Positions 1 through 5,810 are shown, numbered from the stretch's first letter. The stretch is DNA of 5,991 nucleotides from Candidatus Sifarchaeum subterraneum (GCA_016292335.1 JAECRX010000267.1:1-5991); one strand, 5' to 3'. Made by a program: numbers and translations. The notes: generated from the letters alone by a model not told the origin.

Positions 1-230
1 GTTCGCTTTCGCTACGGGCTAATGGCTTGCCACCAGTCGTGGGGAAGCTCACGGATAAAGAGAGCACCCCAACAAAAGACTGGGTCGGACCCTTCAGACG
101 CACCATTACTGGATACGCCCTGTCTTAGGCTACAACGCTCGTGTGGCTAACGCTGATGGGCTTAACCCACTAGTCAGGTAACCTGCACGGCACGCCCGAG
201 CAACAATATCTGATCCAATCGGATCACTAG
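1..230 (-). ncRNA. Candidate structured RNA, family unknown (3' part off window)
   Basis: No long open frame covers this stretch. Its GC content is about 54% by hand count, against roughly one third in the flanks, which in an AT-rich genome usually marks a structured RNA. Several helices are visible. A 51-nt hairpin at 33-83 pairs 33-38 with 78-83, 41-44 with 67-70 and 47-50 with 62-65. Smaller hairpins lie at 82-92 (4 bp, competing with the previous one), 157-169, 175-185 and 212-225 (5 bp, 4-nt loop). Positions 226-230 can pair with 170-174 and close a 5' domain. The minus strand is preferred because a TATA-like A/T block sits at 245-255, about 25 bp upstream of 225-230, and one stem gains a G-U pair only in that sense. 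I compared it from memory with SRP 7S RNA, RNase P RNA and rRNA and did not find their signature motifs, although an SRP helix-8 motif could lie beyond the window edge. The boundaries and strand are inferred. Confidence 0.42.
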
Positions 231-240
231 CTATATGGAC

Positions 241-255
241 AAAAAAGTTTAAAAA
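241..255 (-). promoter_or_regulatory. Possible TATA element for the left-edge RNA
   Basis: Read on the minus strand this is T5-AAAC-T6. The TTTTTAAA part resembles an archaeal TATA box and lies about 25 bp upstream of where the GC-rich island begins. The same T-runs could instead be a backup terminator for the P1 transcript, so the assignment is weak. Confidence 0.25.
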
Positions 256-273
256 CACCACGGAATACGGTAG

Positions 274-321
274 AAAAAACGCGATTCATCTTCCCCCTGA
301 AGGGAGAGAGCATTCTCGCTC
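274..321 (-). terminator. Hairpins plus T6 run downstream of P1
   Basis: Just after the P1 stop, the minus strand forms a 4-bp GAGC/GCTC hairpin (308-321). A 5-bp hairpin with a UUCA loop follows (293-306), and its stem is completed by a G-U pair only on the minus strand. An uninterrupted T6 run is at 274-279. Archaeal termination depends mainly on T-runs, so the T6 is the likely release site for the ribosomal operon. The hairpins may protect the 3' end. Confidence 0.5.
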
Positions 322-342
322 GAACTCTGTAATCTGAGTCAC

Positions 343-642
343 TTATCCAAAAAGTGCTCCTAGCCCTTCGACTTCTTCTTCCTCTTCTTCTTCCTCTTTT
401 TCTACTTTTTCTTCTACCTTTTCCACCTTTTCAACTTCAGCGGTAACTGGTGCAGGTGCAACAGTAGTTGGTGCTAGCTTTATGACTTCATCAATGTTCA
501 CATCTTCGAGGGAAGCAATAATAGCTTTGACCCTAGCATCATCGACATCAATTCCAGCAGCCGATAAAACTTTTTTTAAATTAACTTCGCTCACATCTTG
601 ACCAGAAGAATGTAAGAGCATACATCCATAGACGTATTCCAT
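343..642 (-). CDS. rpl12: Ribosomal protein P1 / L12 (archaeal stalk protein)
   Basis: This 99-residue acidic stalk protein dimerises and binds the C-terminal helices of L10 to form the flexible stalk that recruits translation GTPases to the large ribosomal subunit. The N-terminal part starts MEYVYGCMLLHSSG, the typical archaeal P1 opening, and the helical dimerisation domain spans about residues 1-56. An Ala/Pro/Val/Thr hinge follows at about 58-70. A charged tail with eight consecutive Glu leads to the terminal GLGALFG, the conserved factor-binding end. The length is within the normal family range. The start is well supported by a strong SD (GAGGTG, 651-656) eight bases upstream of ATG. The gene is last in the L1-L10-P1 group, 40 bp after the L10 stop, and its own strong SD suits the several-fold higher yield of P1 relative to L10. 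It is unrelated in sequence to bacterial L7/L12. Confidence 0.96.
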   Translation of the reverse strand: MEYVYGCMLLHSSGQDVSEVNLKKVLSAAGIDVDDARVKAIIASLEDVNIDEVIKLAPTTVAPAPVTAEVEKVEKVEEKVEKEEEEEEEEVEGLGALFG

Positions 643-650
643 TTTCTAAA

Positions 651-656
651 CACCTC
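651..656 (-). promoter_or_regulatory. Strong Shine-Dalgarno site for P1
   Basis: GAGGTG is complementary to the archaeal 16S 3' tail and sits 8 nt before the P1 ATG. It is the best SD in the operon, and L10 just upstream has none. This contrast fits independent, high-level initiation of the multicopy stalk protein. Confidence 0.7.
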
Positions 657-682
657 GACTTTTTATAGAAGTTCATTTTAAA

Positions 683-1723
683 TTATCCTAAGAAATCGCC
701 TAACCCACCAATCTCCTCTTCTTTTTTTTCTTTTTCTTCTTTTTGTTCTTTTTCTTTTTCAATTTCTTCTGTTTTTACGGGTTTTTTCTCGATTACAGGA
801 GTTGGTATTCCAATTAAATCAGTGGGAACTGCAGAAGCATCGTGTTTTGAAATTTCTATGGCAAGAGATAACATTTGGTTATGTGTCTTAATAATCAGAT
901 CATTTATTACCTCGGGAGTTACTATATTTGCGTGTACAGCAAATGCTTTTGCTTCTAAAGATGCTCTCTGTAAAAGTATTCCTATGTTTTGTGGGGTGGG
1001 GTAGGCAACATTAACAGATAAATTGAATGTGTTCGAATATGCTTCTTTGAGTTGTGAAACAAAAGTCTCACGAGAGAAGGATAAATCCTCGTCTGTCAAT
1101 ATAACGCCATCATCATAAGCCACAAACAAATTAAGTTTGACTTCCCGTGGTTCAATTTTCAACCTAGAAAGAACCAACGCCAATAAACGATCAATTTCGT
1201 CTCCTTTTCTAGCTACAATGGTACTTTTAGTAATAAAAATTGATCCAGACTCAATTCTTGTTGGGAGACCAACATCATTAAATTGAGTAATTAAAGGGCC
1301 AGGAGGGAATCCGGTATTCCCTGCAGGGACCATAATATCATCAGTAGTAATGAAACCAGGTCTCACTGACGCTTTCATTTTATTCTCATCTAGGATTTTT
1401 CTGAGTTTGAAAGGATTCATATTGGTAAAAATGAAAGCACAGCTCCCTTGAATGTAATCAATTAATTTTTCTAAATTCTTCTTATCTTTACCTTCTTCTA
1501 AAGCACGTGCCACCAGTGTATTTTTGCTCATCTTGATAATAGCATTTCCCCGTAAAATAGATCGTAAATTTTGAACTTGACGTGCCCCTAGTTCTTCCAT
1601 CCTGCAAAGCCCAATAACATTATGTTTTTCAATGAGATCTTTTAGCAGTGATACTTCGTCTATCTTGTATTGGGCTACTTTTCCTTTTATAATCACTTCA
1701 GATGTCATCTTCTGAACGTCCAT
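683..1723 (-). CDS. rpl10: Ribosomal protein L10 (P0, stalk base)
   Basis: This 346-residue stalk-base protein binds 23S rRNA beside L11 and anchors P1 dimers. The N-terminal rRNA-binding domain (about residues 10-110) includes ARQVQNLRSILRG and MSKNTL (65-70). The inserted domain found in archaeal and eukaryotic L10 follows, with the marker VPAGNTGFPPGP (132-143). A helical region near 255-300 is where P1 dimers are expected to dock. From about 312 there is a Lys/Glu-rich tail ending GGLGDFLG, which resembles the P1 C-terminus but is not identical. The length is normal to slightly long. The ATG lies five bases after the L1 stop codon (TAG) and has no visible SD, so translation probably depends on termination-reinitiation from L1. 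An in-frame ATG five codons later is a possible alternative start, but it also lacks an SD. Confidence 0.95.
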   Translation of the reverse strand: MDVQKMTSEVIIKGKVAQYKIDEVSLLKDLIEKHNVIGLCRMEELGARQVQNLRSILRGNAIIKMSKNTLVARALEEGKDKKNLEKLIDYIQGSCAFIFTNMNPFKLRKILDENKMKASVRPGFITTDDIMVPAGNTGFPPGPLITQFNDVGLPTRIESGSIFITKSTIVARKGDEIDRLLALVLSRLKIEPREVKLNLFVAYDDGVILTDEDLSFSRETFVSQLKEAYSNTFNLSVNVAYPTPQNIGILLQRASLEAKAFAVHANIVTPEVINDLIIKTHNQMLSLAIEISKHDASAVPTDLIGIPTPVIEKKPVKTEEIEKEKEQKEEKEKKEEEIGGLGDFLG

Positions 1724-1728
1724 ACTTA

Positions 1729-2385
1729 CTAAATTTTTATTTTAACTGTCGGCCCCATAGTTGTTTTAACATAAGCAGATGCTATATTCGCAAATCCCTT
1801 TTCAAGGTTTTCTTCCAAAATGTCCAAAAGACTAGCTATGTTTTCTGCAATTTTTTCGTTTTCCATTTTTTCTGTACCTACTTTGGCACCTATTATAGGA
1901 GATTTACGCATTCTCAATCTGACAGTTCTCCTATATGTATCTAAAATGGGTGAAATATCGGCAGTTGGAGGTATTGGTTTTGGCATTTTTCCTCTAGGTC
2001 CTAGAATTGCACCCAGAGTTCTACCGATGAGTGGCATGAGATTGGCTTGTGCTACAAAGAAGTCAAATTCTTTGGCTAATTTTTTCAATGCTCTTTTATC
2101 ACCAGCAATACGGTTTAGATATTCACCATCAACGACGTTATCAGCTCCTTCCCTCTTTGATTTGACTGCCAAGTCACCTTCGGCGAAGACACAAACTTTT
2201 ATGGGCTTATCAGGACTTGGATCATTCGGCAGCGTAGCGTCAATGTTAAGTCTATTCTCTGGCTTATTGAGATCTATATCTTTAACTTGAATATTAAGAT
2301 CCACACTCTGAATGAAATTTCTCTTTTTGGAAACTTCCTTTGCTTTTTCTACTGCTTTTGTTATTTCTTGAGTGTCAACAGACAT
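1729..2385 (-). CDS. rpl1: Ribosomal protein L1
   Basis: This 218-residue protein is uL1 of the large subunit. It binds the 23S L1 stalk, which moves deacylated tRNA out of the E site, and in archaea such as Methanococcus it is also the translational repressor of its own operon. Recognisable elements are KKRNFIQSVDLNI near the N-terminus (20-32), the second-domain core RTLGAILGPRGKMPKPIPPT (122-141), and the C-terminal TTMGPTVKI (208-216), which returns to domain I. The length is typical. The ATG has a GAGG element (2396-2399) ten bases upstream. A 226-bp gap separates it from L11, while L10 follows after five bases, so L1-L10-P1 form the tight translational unit. Autoregulation by L1 is known for the family. 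I did not identify the mRNA binding site here by eye. Confidence 0.96.
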   Translation of the reverse strand: MSVDTQEITKAVEKAKEVSKKRNFIQSVDLNIQVKDIDLNKPENRLNIDATLPNDPSPDKPIKVCVFAEGDLAVKSKREGADNVVDGEYLNRIAGDKRALKKLAKEFDFFVAQANLMPLIGRTLGAILGPRGKMPKPIPPTADISPILDTYRRTVRLRMRKSPIIGAKVGTEKMENEKIAENIASLLDILEENLEKGFANIASAYVKTTMGPTVKIKI

Positions 2386-2611
2386 GCTTCTTCTTCCTCA
2401 ACTTTTTTTGTTATTCAGATAGAATTTTCTGATGATGATTTGCTGGTTGGAACAGAGAGATAGAGAATGATTACATGAGATAATTGTGTGCATCAATATT
2501 TTTTGTTCAAAAGATTTAAGAGGGCAAAGAGTTCAAGAATTAGGAGAAGAATTAACTATAAAAATTTAACTTTTAAATCATATTTTTGGTTTATTTGGCG
2601 TTTTAATAGTG
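2386..2611 (-). promoter_or_regulatory. L11-L1 spacer with possible internal promoter
   Basis: This 226-bp spacer interrupts an otherwise tight ribosomal cluster. On the minus strand a TATA-like TTTTTATAG (2556-2564) could start a separate L1-L10-P1 transcript near 2530-2535, giving a leader of about 150 nt. The motif GTTCAA (plus strand) occurs twice, at 2505-2510 and 2531-2536. No conserved small ORF is evident; the plus-strand open frame across it has no coding character. A long leader would be a natural place for feedback control, but no L1-binding mimic was recognised. Confidence 0.35.
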
Positions 2612-3094
2612 TTAGTCAAAAAGAGAGTCAAATTCTCCTTCGTCAATTTCTTTTTGAACAATTCTTGGATCCTTTCCTTCTACAGTGACTCCCATGCTAT
2701 TACAAGTACCAAGAATCTCTTTAGTAGCATTTTTTAAATCTATTGCCAGAAGAGTTTCTCTTTTCGTTTTAACTATCTTGATAACTTGATCTATGCTTAA
2801 ATCCCCGATTTTATTCTCTAGAGGATTTGAAGAGCCTTTTTCAACTTCTAATTCCTTCAAAATAAGGGCACTTGTGGGTGGCGTGTGCACTAAGATTTCA
2901 AATTCTTTTGTATCCACGTTTACACGTATGGTGACTGGAACTTTTAATCCCGCATACATACTTGTTTCCTCATTGATCTTTTGAACGACTTGATAAATAT
3001 TTACACCTGTAGGACCAAGTGCTGGTCCAATTGGTGGCCCTCCTGATGCTTTGCCACCATCGACTAAGGCTTGTACTTCCTCAATTCTAGCCAT
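2612..3094 (-). CDS. rpl11: Ribosomal protein L11
   Basis: This protein (160 residues from the preferred start) is uL11. It binds the GTPase-associated region of 23S rRNA next to L10 and takes part in elongation-factor function. The N-terminal domain carries the proline-rich signature GGPPIGPALGPTGVN. The C-terminal rRNA-binding domain ends with GTCNSMGVTVEGKDP, the family signature. It then continues to an acidic tail, GEFDSLFD. Two ATGs are possible. The one at 3094 gives MARIEEVQALVDGG, which matches the usual archaeal beginning, and places AGGATGA (3102-3108) seven bases upstream. The one at 3100 adds Met-Val and would leave only one base to that SD. I therefore prefer 3094. The gene has its own upstream TATA region and is separated from L1 by 226 bp. 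Confidence 0.95.
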   Translation of the reverse strand: MARIEEVQALVDGGKASGGPPIGPALGPTGVNIYQVVQKINEETSMYAGLKVPVTIRVNVDTKEFEILVHTPPTSALILKELEVEKGSSNPLENKIGDLSIDQVIKIVKTKRETLLAIDLKNATKEILGTCNSMGVTVEGKDPRIVQKEIDEGEFDSLFD

Positions 3095-3180
3095 TACCAT
3101 TTCATCCTTCTTATAGCCTTTTTATCGCTTATCTTTGATTTTTGATCGCCCTTAATGTTAGGACTTTAAAGAGGATTCTG

Positions 3181-3188
3181 ATATATAC
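3181..3188 (-). promoter_or_regulatory. TATA box upstream of L11
   Basis: The minus strand reads GTATATAT, a good archaeal TATA element. Transcription would start near 3155, leaving a leader of about 60 nt with the L11 SD at its end. A second A/T block (TTTTTAAATA, about 3291-3300) is a weaker alternative. The imperfect palindrome at 3197-3223 lies eight bases upstream of this box. Confidence 0.45.
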
Positions 3189-3196
3189 TCAGGAAC

Positions 3197-3223
3197 ATAC
3201 TGTAAATCATTTACCCACAGTAT
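3197..3223. repeat. Imperfect palindrome next to the L11 promoter
   Basis: The outer arms are ATACTGT and ACAGTAT (7 bp). Alternatively, the inner arms GTAAA/TTTAC with loop TGA stack on ATACT/AGTAT with a 4-nt bulge. Its position directly upstream of the L11 TATA box suggests a regulator site, although DNA-level and RNA-level roles cannot be separated by eye. Confidence 0.45.
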
Positions 3224-3320
3224 TCCACTTTTTAGCACTTTCAGACAATCAAATAACTTAAAACAAGCAATTAGTAGCATGTTAATATTGTATTTAAAAA
3301 TTTCGTTATTTATGAAAAAG

Positions 3321-3520
3321 GTTCTGAGGAGGGTTCCCTGATTTAAGGGTAATAGATTTTACGTGAGATGATTGTAAAACTCCCCACCGATGGGTTGATA
3401 CGCTTCTGAATTCCTTCCTTTTTGGGAGAAGATCCTTCTCGGTTCGGTTTTCTCCACAATTTATGCACATCAAAAAAGTTCGGGATCCATTCTACCTACA
3501 AAGAGGAGGTTCTCGCGGTA
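3321..3520. other. Raised-GC intergenic segment without a recognised gene
   Basis: GC here is about 43% by hand count, against roughly 20-25% just to the left. Paired elements include CCCA-CCGA-TGGG (3383-3394) and GAGAAG-ATC-CTTCTC (3426-3440). An alternative stem pairs 3425-3430 with 3450-3455, excluding the second. A near-repeat GAGGAGG(G)TTC occurs at 3326-3336 and 3503-3512. The segment may hold a small RNA or a decayed sequence. Strand and function are unknown. Confidence 0.25.
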
Positions 3521-3528
3521 TTTCAATT

Positions 3529-3538
3529 AAAAAAAAAA
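3529..3538 (-). terminator. T10 terminator of the histone gene
   Basis: Ten consecutive A on the plus strand form an uninterrupted T10 run on the minus strand, about 30 bases after the histone stop. Such runs terminate archaeal RNA polymerase without a hairpin. With the promoter at about 3822 this defines a single-gene transcript of roughly 270 nt. Confidence 0.7.
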
Positions 3539-3568
3539 GGAAGTTATAAGGTTGAAAATGGGCGTATT

Positions 3569-3772
3569 TTACTTTGAGAGGGCTAAAGTGACATCCTTGA
3601 GCATGATCTTCTTTCTTCCAGAGTGTTTAGCGAATGATAAGGCATTTTTAGTAATATCTGCAACTTGCGATTCGAGATATTCAACTACCCTGTGGACTGC
3701 GCCCTTTGCAACAAGCTTGGCTCCTGCGTCGCCCATCAATTCACGGACTGGTGCAATTGCTAAACGAGGCAT
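3569..3772 (-). CDS. Archaeal histone (HMf-like fold)
   Basis: This 67-residue single histone-fold protein would dimerise and wrap DNA into archaeal nucleosome-like polymers. The start MPRLAIAPVRELMGDAGAKL aligns with the alpha1 region of HMfB, the central helix runs about 25-47, and AKHSGRKKIMLKDVTLAL (48-65) is the loop-2/alpha3 region. There are no tails and the length matches HMfB (69 residues). By hand alignment, the HMfB minor-groove Arg19 is replaced by Leu20 and its partner Thr54 by Lys55, so the usual Arg-Thr pair seems absent. Extra basic residues (Arg3, Arg10, Lys19, Lys23, Lys54, Lys55) may compensate. The start is supported by AGGAGA (3780-3785) seven bases upstream. A clear TATA box and a T10 terminator make it a monocistronic unit divergent from the oxidoreductase gene. 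Confidence 0.95.
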   Translation of the reverse strand: MPRLAIAPVRELMGDAGAKLVAKGAVHRVVEYLESQVADITKNALSFAKHSGRKKIMLKDVTLALSK

Positions 3773-3818
3773 CTTTATGTCTCCTTTCTTTTTTCATTTC
3801 TTCTTTGACCACTTCTGT

Positions 3819-3833
3819 TATATAAATTTTCTG
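3819..3833 (-). promoter_or_regulatory. Histone promoter (TATA plus BRE)
   Basis: On the minus strand ATTTATATA (3819-3827) is a near-consensus archaeal TATA box, preceded by a purine-rich AGAAAA that fits the TFB recognition element. The start site is expected near 3796-3800, giving a leader of about 25 nt that contains the SD. This is the clearest promoter in the window, as expected for an abundant chromatin protein. Confidence 0.7.
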
Positions 3834-4071
3834 TTTCAATATGATTTAAATCGAAAGAAACACTAATTGATGTAAAAAAAGTATCACAGGATTTTTTTAA
3901 GTTTATACAAAGGATTTTTGATTTTTGAATAAAATCCTCATCCATCATTTAAACACATACCTAATTTTTTTTGAAAATTTTAGAAGATATTTCTTAGAAG
4001 TATAGGAGAAAATGGATAATTTACTTTGCAATAATTATTTGCTTGGAGTAAGTCTAAACCCAAAATAATAA

Positions 4072-4088
4072 ATATGACAGTGTCATAT
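4072..4088. repeat. Perfect 17-bp palindrome (operator-like)
   Basis: Arms ATATGACA and TGTCATAT flank a central G, giving 8 bp of perfect dyad symmetry that includes the GC-containing core TGACA/TGTCA. It lies about 200 bp upstream of the oxidoreductase start and 245 bp upstream of the histone TATA box. Its 3' arm runs into an AT-rich TATA-like stretch on the plus strand. A homodimeric transcription factor site is the simplest reading; the regulator is unknown. Confidence 0.5.
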
Positions 4089-4110
4089 AATATTTTGGAG
4101 CTTATCTAAT

Positions 4111-4127
4111 TGCAAAATAGTGCAAAA
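4111..4127 (+). repeat. Direct repeat TGCAAAA x2 with 10-bp phase
   Basis: TGCAAAA occurs at 4111-4117 and 4121-4127, exactly one helical turn apart. It could be a pair of same-face protein contacts upstream of the oxidoreductase gene. In AT-rich DNA a chance origin is not excluded. Confidence 0.3.
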
Positions 4128-4225
4128 CATCAAATCTATTCATTTATTCCTTTGAAGATATTAGATAAAATTTGAGGGATCTTACTTAAAGATTCCTAGT
4201 TTCGTCTTCTTACCAAGTTCATTTA

Positions 4226-4240
4226 CTTAAATTTTATTTA
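4226..4240 (+). promoter_or_regulatory. Putative TATA region of the oxidoreductase gene
   Basis: The A/T block CTTAAATTTTATTTA ends 48 bases before the preferred ATG. A start 25 bases downstream would fall near 4258-4265 and leave a short leader of about 25 nt containing the SD. The match to the archaeal TATA consensus is only moderate. Confidence 0.35.
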
Positions 4241-4276
4241 TGATCGTGTTATCTCACTTGAAAAGTCTGAATTGAT

Positions 4277-4283
4277 GAGGTGA
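4277..4283 (+). promoter_or_regulatory. SD site that decides the oxidoreductase start
   Basis: GAGGTGA is an excellent archaeal SD, five bases before ATG at 4289. The alternative in-frame GTG at 4280 is part of this SD itself and has no SD of its own at a proper distance, so initiation at 4289 is preferred. Confidence 0.65.
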
Positions 4284-4288
4284 AAAGA

Positions 4289-5662
4289 ATGAAAAGGAAA
4301 ATTTTGATTGTCGGTGGAGGAGCTGCAGGATGTGCAGCAGCTTCATTTGCAAGAAAAACGGATAAAGATACAGAAATTATTATAATTGATAGTGAAAAGA
4401 ACACCGGTTATTCTAGATGTGGTTTACCGTATGTAATGGAAGGTGACATTCCAAAATATGAGGATCTCATACAATATGATCATAAATTTTTCAAATTTTC
4501 TAATATAAATGTAATGACAGAAACAAGAGTTATAGACATTGATCCAAAATCAAAATTTATAACGATAAAAGACCTGAAGGGCAACACAGATACAATAGAT
4601 TACGATTCTCTAATTTTAACGACTGGTGCAAAACCATACATTCCTCCTATAGAAGGGATAGATAAAGACGGTGTTTTTACAGTAAGAACCATTGAAGATT
4701 GTAAACAGATCGAAGATAAAATCAAAAATGGAACCAAAAAAGCGGTAATTGTAGGAGGAGGAACTATAGGCCTCGAATTTGCAGCAGCATTGAAATCTAA
4801 AGACTTAGATATAACATTAGTTGAATTATTGCCTCACTTACTTCCCCGAATAATGGATTCAGACATGGCACACGAAGTTGAAGAATCACTGATCAAGAAT
4901 GGAGTAAATGTAGTCAAAGGAAAATCAGTAGAAACAATATCAGGAAGAAAAAAAGTTGAAGGAGTTATTCTATCAAATGGAGAAGAAATACAAACAGATA
5001 TTGTCATCATAGCGACTGGGGTAAAACCAAATATAGACTTGGGCGTGAAAATTGGTGCTGAAATAGGATGGGGAATTAGAGTTAATAATAGGATGGAAAT
5101 AATCCCAAAACATGGAGTTGAGTTTTCTGATATTTATGCAGCGGGTGATGTATGCGAAACACGCCACTTATTAACAGGAGGATGGATCGTTCCATGCCTC
5201 GGAACAATAGCTGTCCGTCAGGGAAAAATTGCAGGAATTAACGCTGCTGGAGGAGATTCTACTTATGATGGCACTTTGGGTTCATGGGTTTCAAAAATAT
5301 TCGATATGGAAATTGGAGGTACTGGCTTAACTGAATTGGCAGCAGAAAGAGAAGGATTTGATATTGTAGCTAGAAAAGTGACTTCTGTCACAAAACCTCA
5401 TTATTGGCCAAATGGATCCAAGATTAAAGTAAAATTGATCGCTGAACGGGATTCTGGTAGATTATTAGGGGCCCAGCTGATCGGTGGCGAAGATGTGGCC
5501 CAGAGAATTAATGTTCTAAGTCTTGCGCTTCAAAAGAGGATGGATGTGTATGAATTAGCAAAAGTAGACACTTGCTATGCCCCTCCCGTTGCAGATACTT
5601 GGGAACCATTTGTTCTAGCAGCAGATGTCGTAATAAAGAAAATGGCAAAACAACACGCCTAA
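4289..5662 (+). CDS. FAD/NAD(P)H disulfide-type oxidoreductase (CoADR / NADH oxidase family)
   Basis: This 457-residue flavoprotein belongs to the CoA-disulfide reductase / NADH oxidase / polysulfide reductase family. It begins with the FAD-binding Rossmann motif GGGAAG (residues 9-14). It then has a single redox cysteine, Cys44, in YSRCGLPY, the family's one-cysteine active site. The NAD(P)H-binding GGGTIGLEFA is at 156-165, and IYAAGDVCE (282-290) contacts the FAD. The C-terminal dimerisation domain (about 330-457) includes CYAPPVADTWEP. These features predict NAD(P)H-dependent reduction of CoA disulfides, polysulfide or O2 in the cytoplasm. The sequence does not reveal which substrate is used. 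No rhodanese or second redox domain is fused. The start at 4289 rather than GTG 4280 follows from the SD. It is monocistronic and divergent from the histone. An operator-like palindrome upstream could mean redox or metal control, which is inference. Confidence 0.92.
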   Translation: MKRKILIVGGGAAGCAAASFARKTDKDTEIIIIDSEKNTGYSRCGLPYVMEGDIPKYEDLIQYDHKFFKFSNINVMTETRVIDIDPKSKFITIKDLKGNTDTIDYDSLILTTGAKPYIPPIEGIDKDGVFTVRTIEDCKQIEDKIKNGTKKAVIVGGGTIGLEFAAALKSKDLDITLVELLPHLLPRIMDSDMAHEVEESLIKNGVNVVKGKSVETISGRKKVEGVILSNGEEIQTDIVIIATGVKPNIDLGVKIGAEIGWGIRVNNRMEIIPKHGVEFSDIYAAGDVCETRHLLTGGWIVPCLGTIAVRQGKIAGINAAGGDSTYDGTLGSWVSKIFDMEIGGTGLTELAAEREGFDIVARKVTSVTKPHYWPNGSKIKVKLIAERDSGRLLGAQLIGGEDVAQRINVLSLALQKRMDVYELAKVDTCYAPPVADTWEPFVLAADVVIKKMAKQHA

Positions 5663-5718
5663 AATCTCTTAAAAATTCAGTAAAGTTTGTGTTCTCCTAG
5701 AGTAAATAGACCTCCTTC

Positions 5719-5737
5719 TTTTTAACATTTTTTCCTT
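5719..5737 (+). terminator. T-rich terminator after the oxidoreductase gene
   Basis: About 60 bases after the stop the plus strand has a T5 run (5719-5723), a T6 run (5728-5733) and a further T4, a pattern typical of archaeal intrinsic termination. No hairpin is needed or obvious. Confidence 0.5.
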
Positions 5738-5810
5738 TTATGCCTTTTAGGAAATTTGGTTCTTTTTTACTACTCTCTTTATTATTTTTCAATAGTTTTT
5801 ACGCTAATCT

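Noticed and set aside
1..230. Identification as SRP RNA or RNase P RNA
   Set aside because: The GGAAG-type SRP helix-8 motif and the RNase P P4 signatures were not found on either strand in the visible part. A partial GGGCTTAA similarity to RNase P on the plus strand lacks the neighbouring conserved bases.
1820..2290. Plus-strand 156-codon open frame over L1
   Set aside because: Antisense shadow of the clearly identified L1 gene, with no SD and no protein-like motifs.
2488..2688. Plus-strand open frame across the L11-L1 spacer
   Set aside because: Overlaps the L11 3' end in antisense and its product is low-complexity Phe/Arg/Lys-rich, without a family.
3365..3409. C/D box guide RNA: GAGATGA (box C-like, 3365-3371) and CTGA (3406-3409)
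   Set aside because: Box C has one mismatch, no convincing D' and C' pair lies between them at normal spacing, and the ends do not form a terminal stem.
3343..3468. Minus-strand 41-codon open frame starting GTG
   Set aside because: No SD, an unusual composition and no recognised family. A frame this short is common by chance.
4028..4042. AATAATTATT palindrome with flanking GC pairs
   Set aside because: Composed almost only of A and T in an AT-rich spacer, so it is expected by chance.
4973..5167. Minus-strand open frame inside the oxidoreductase
   Set aside because: Antisense shadow of a strongly supported gene.
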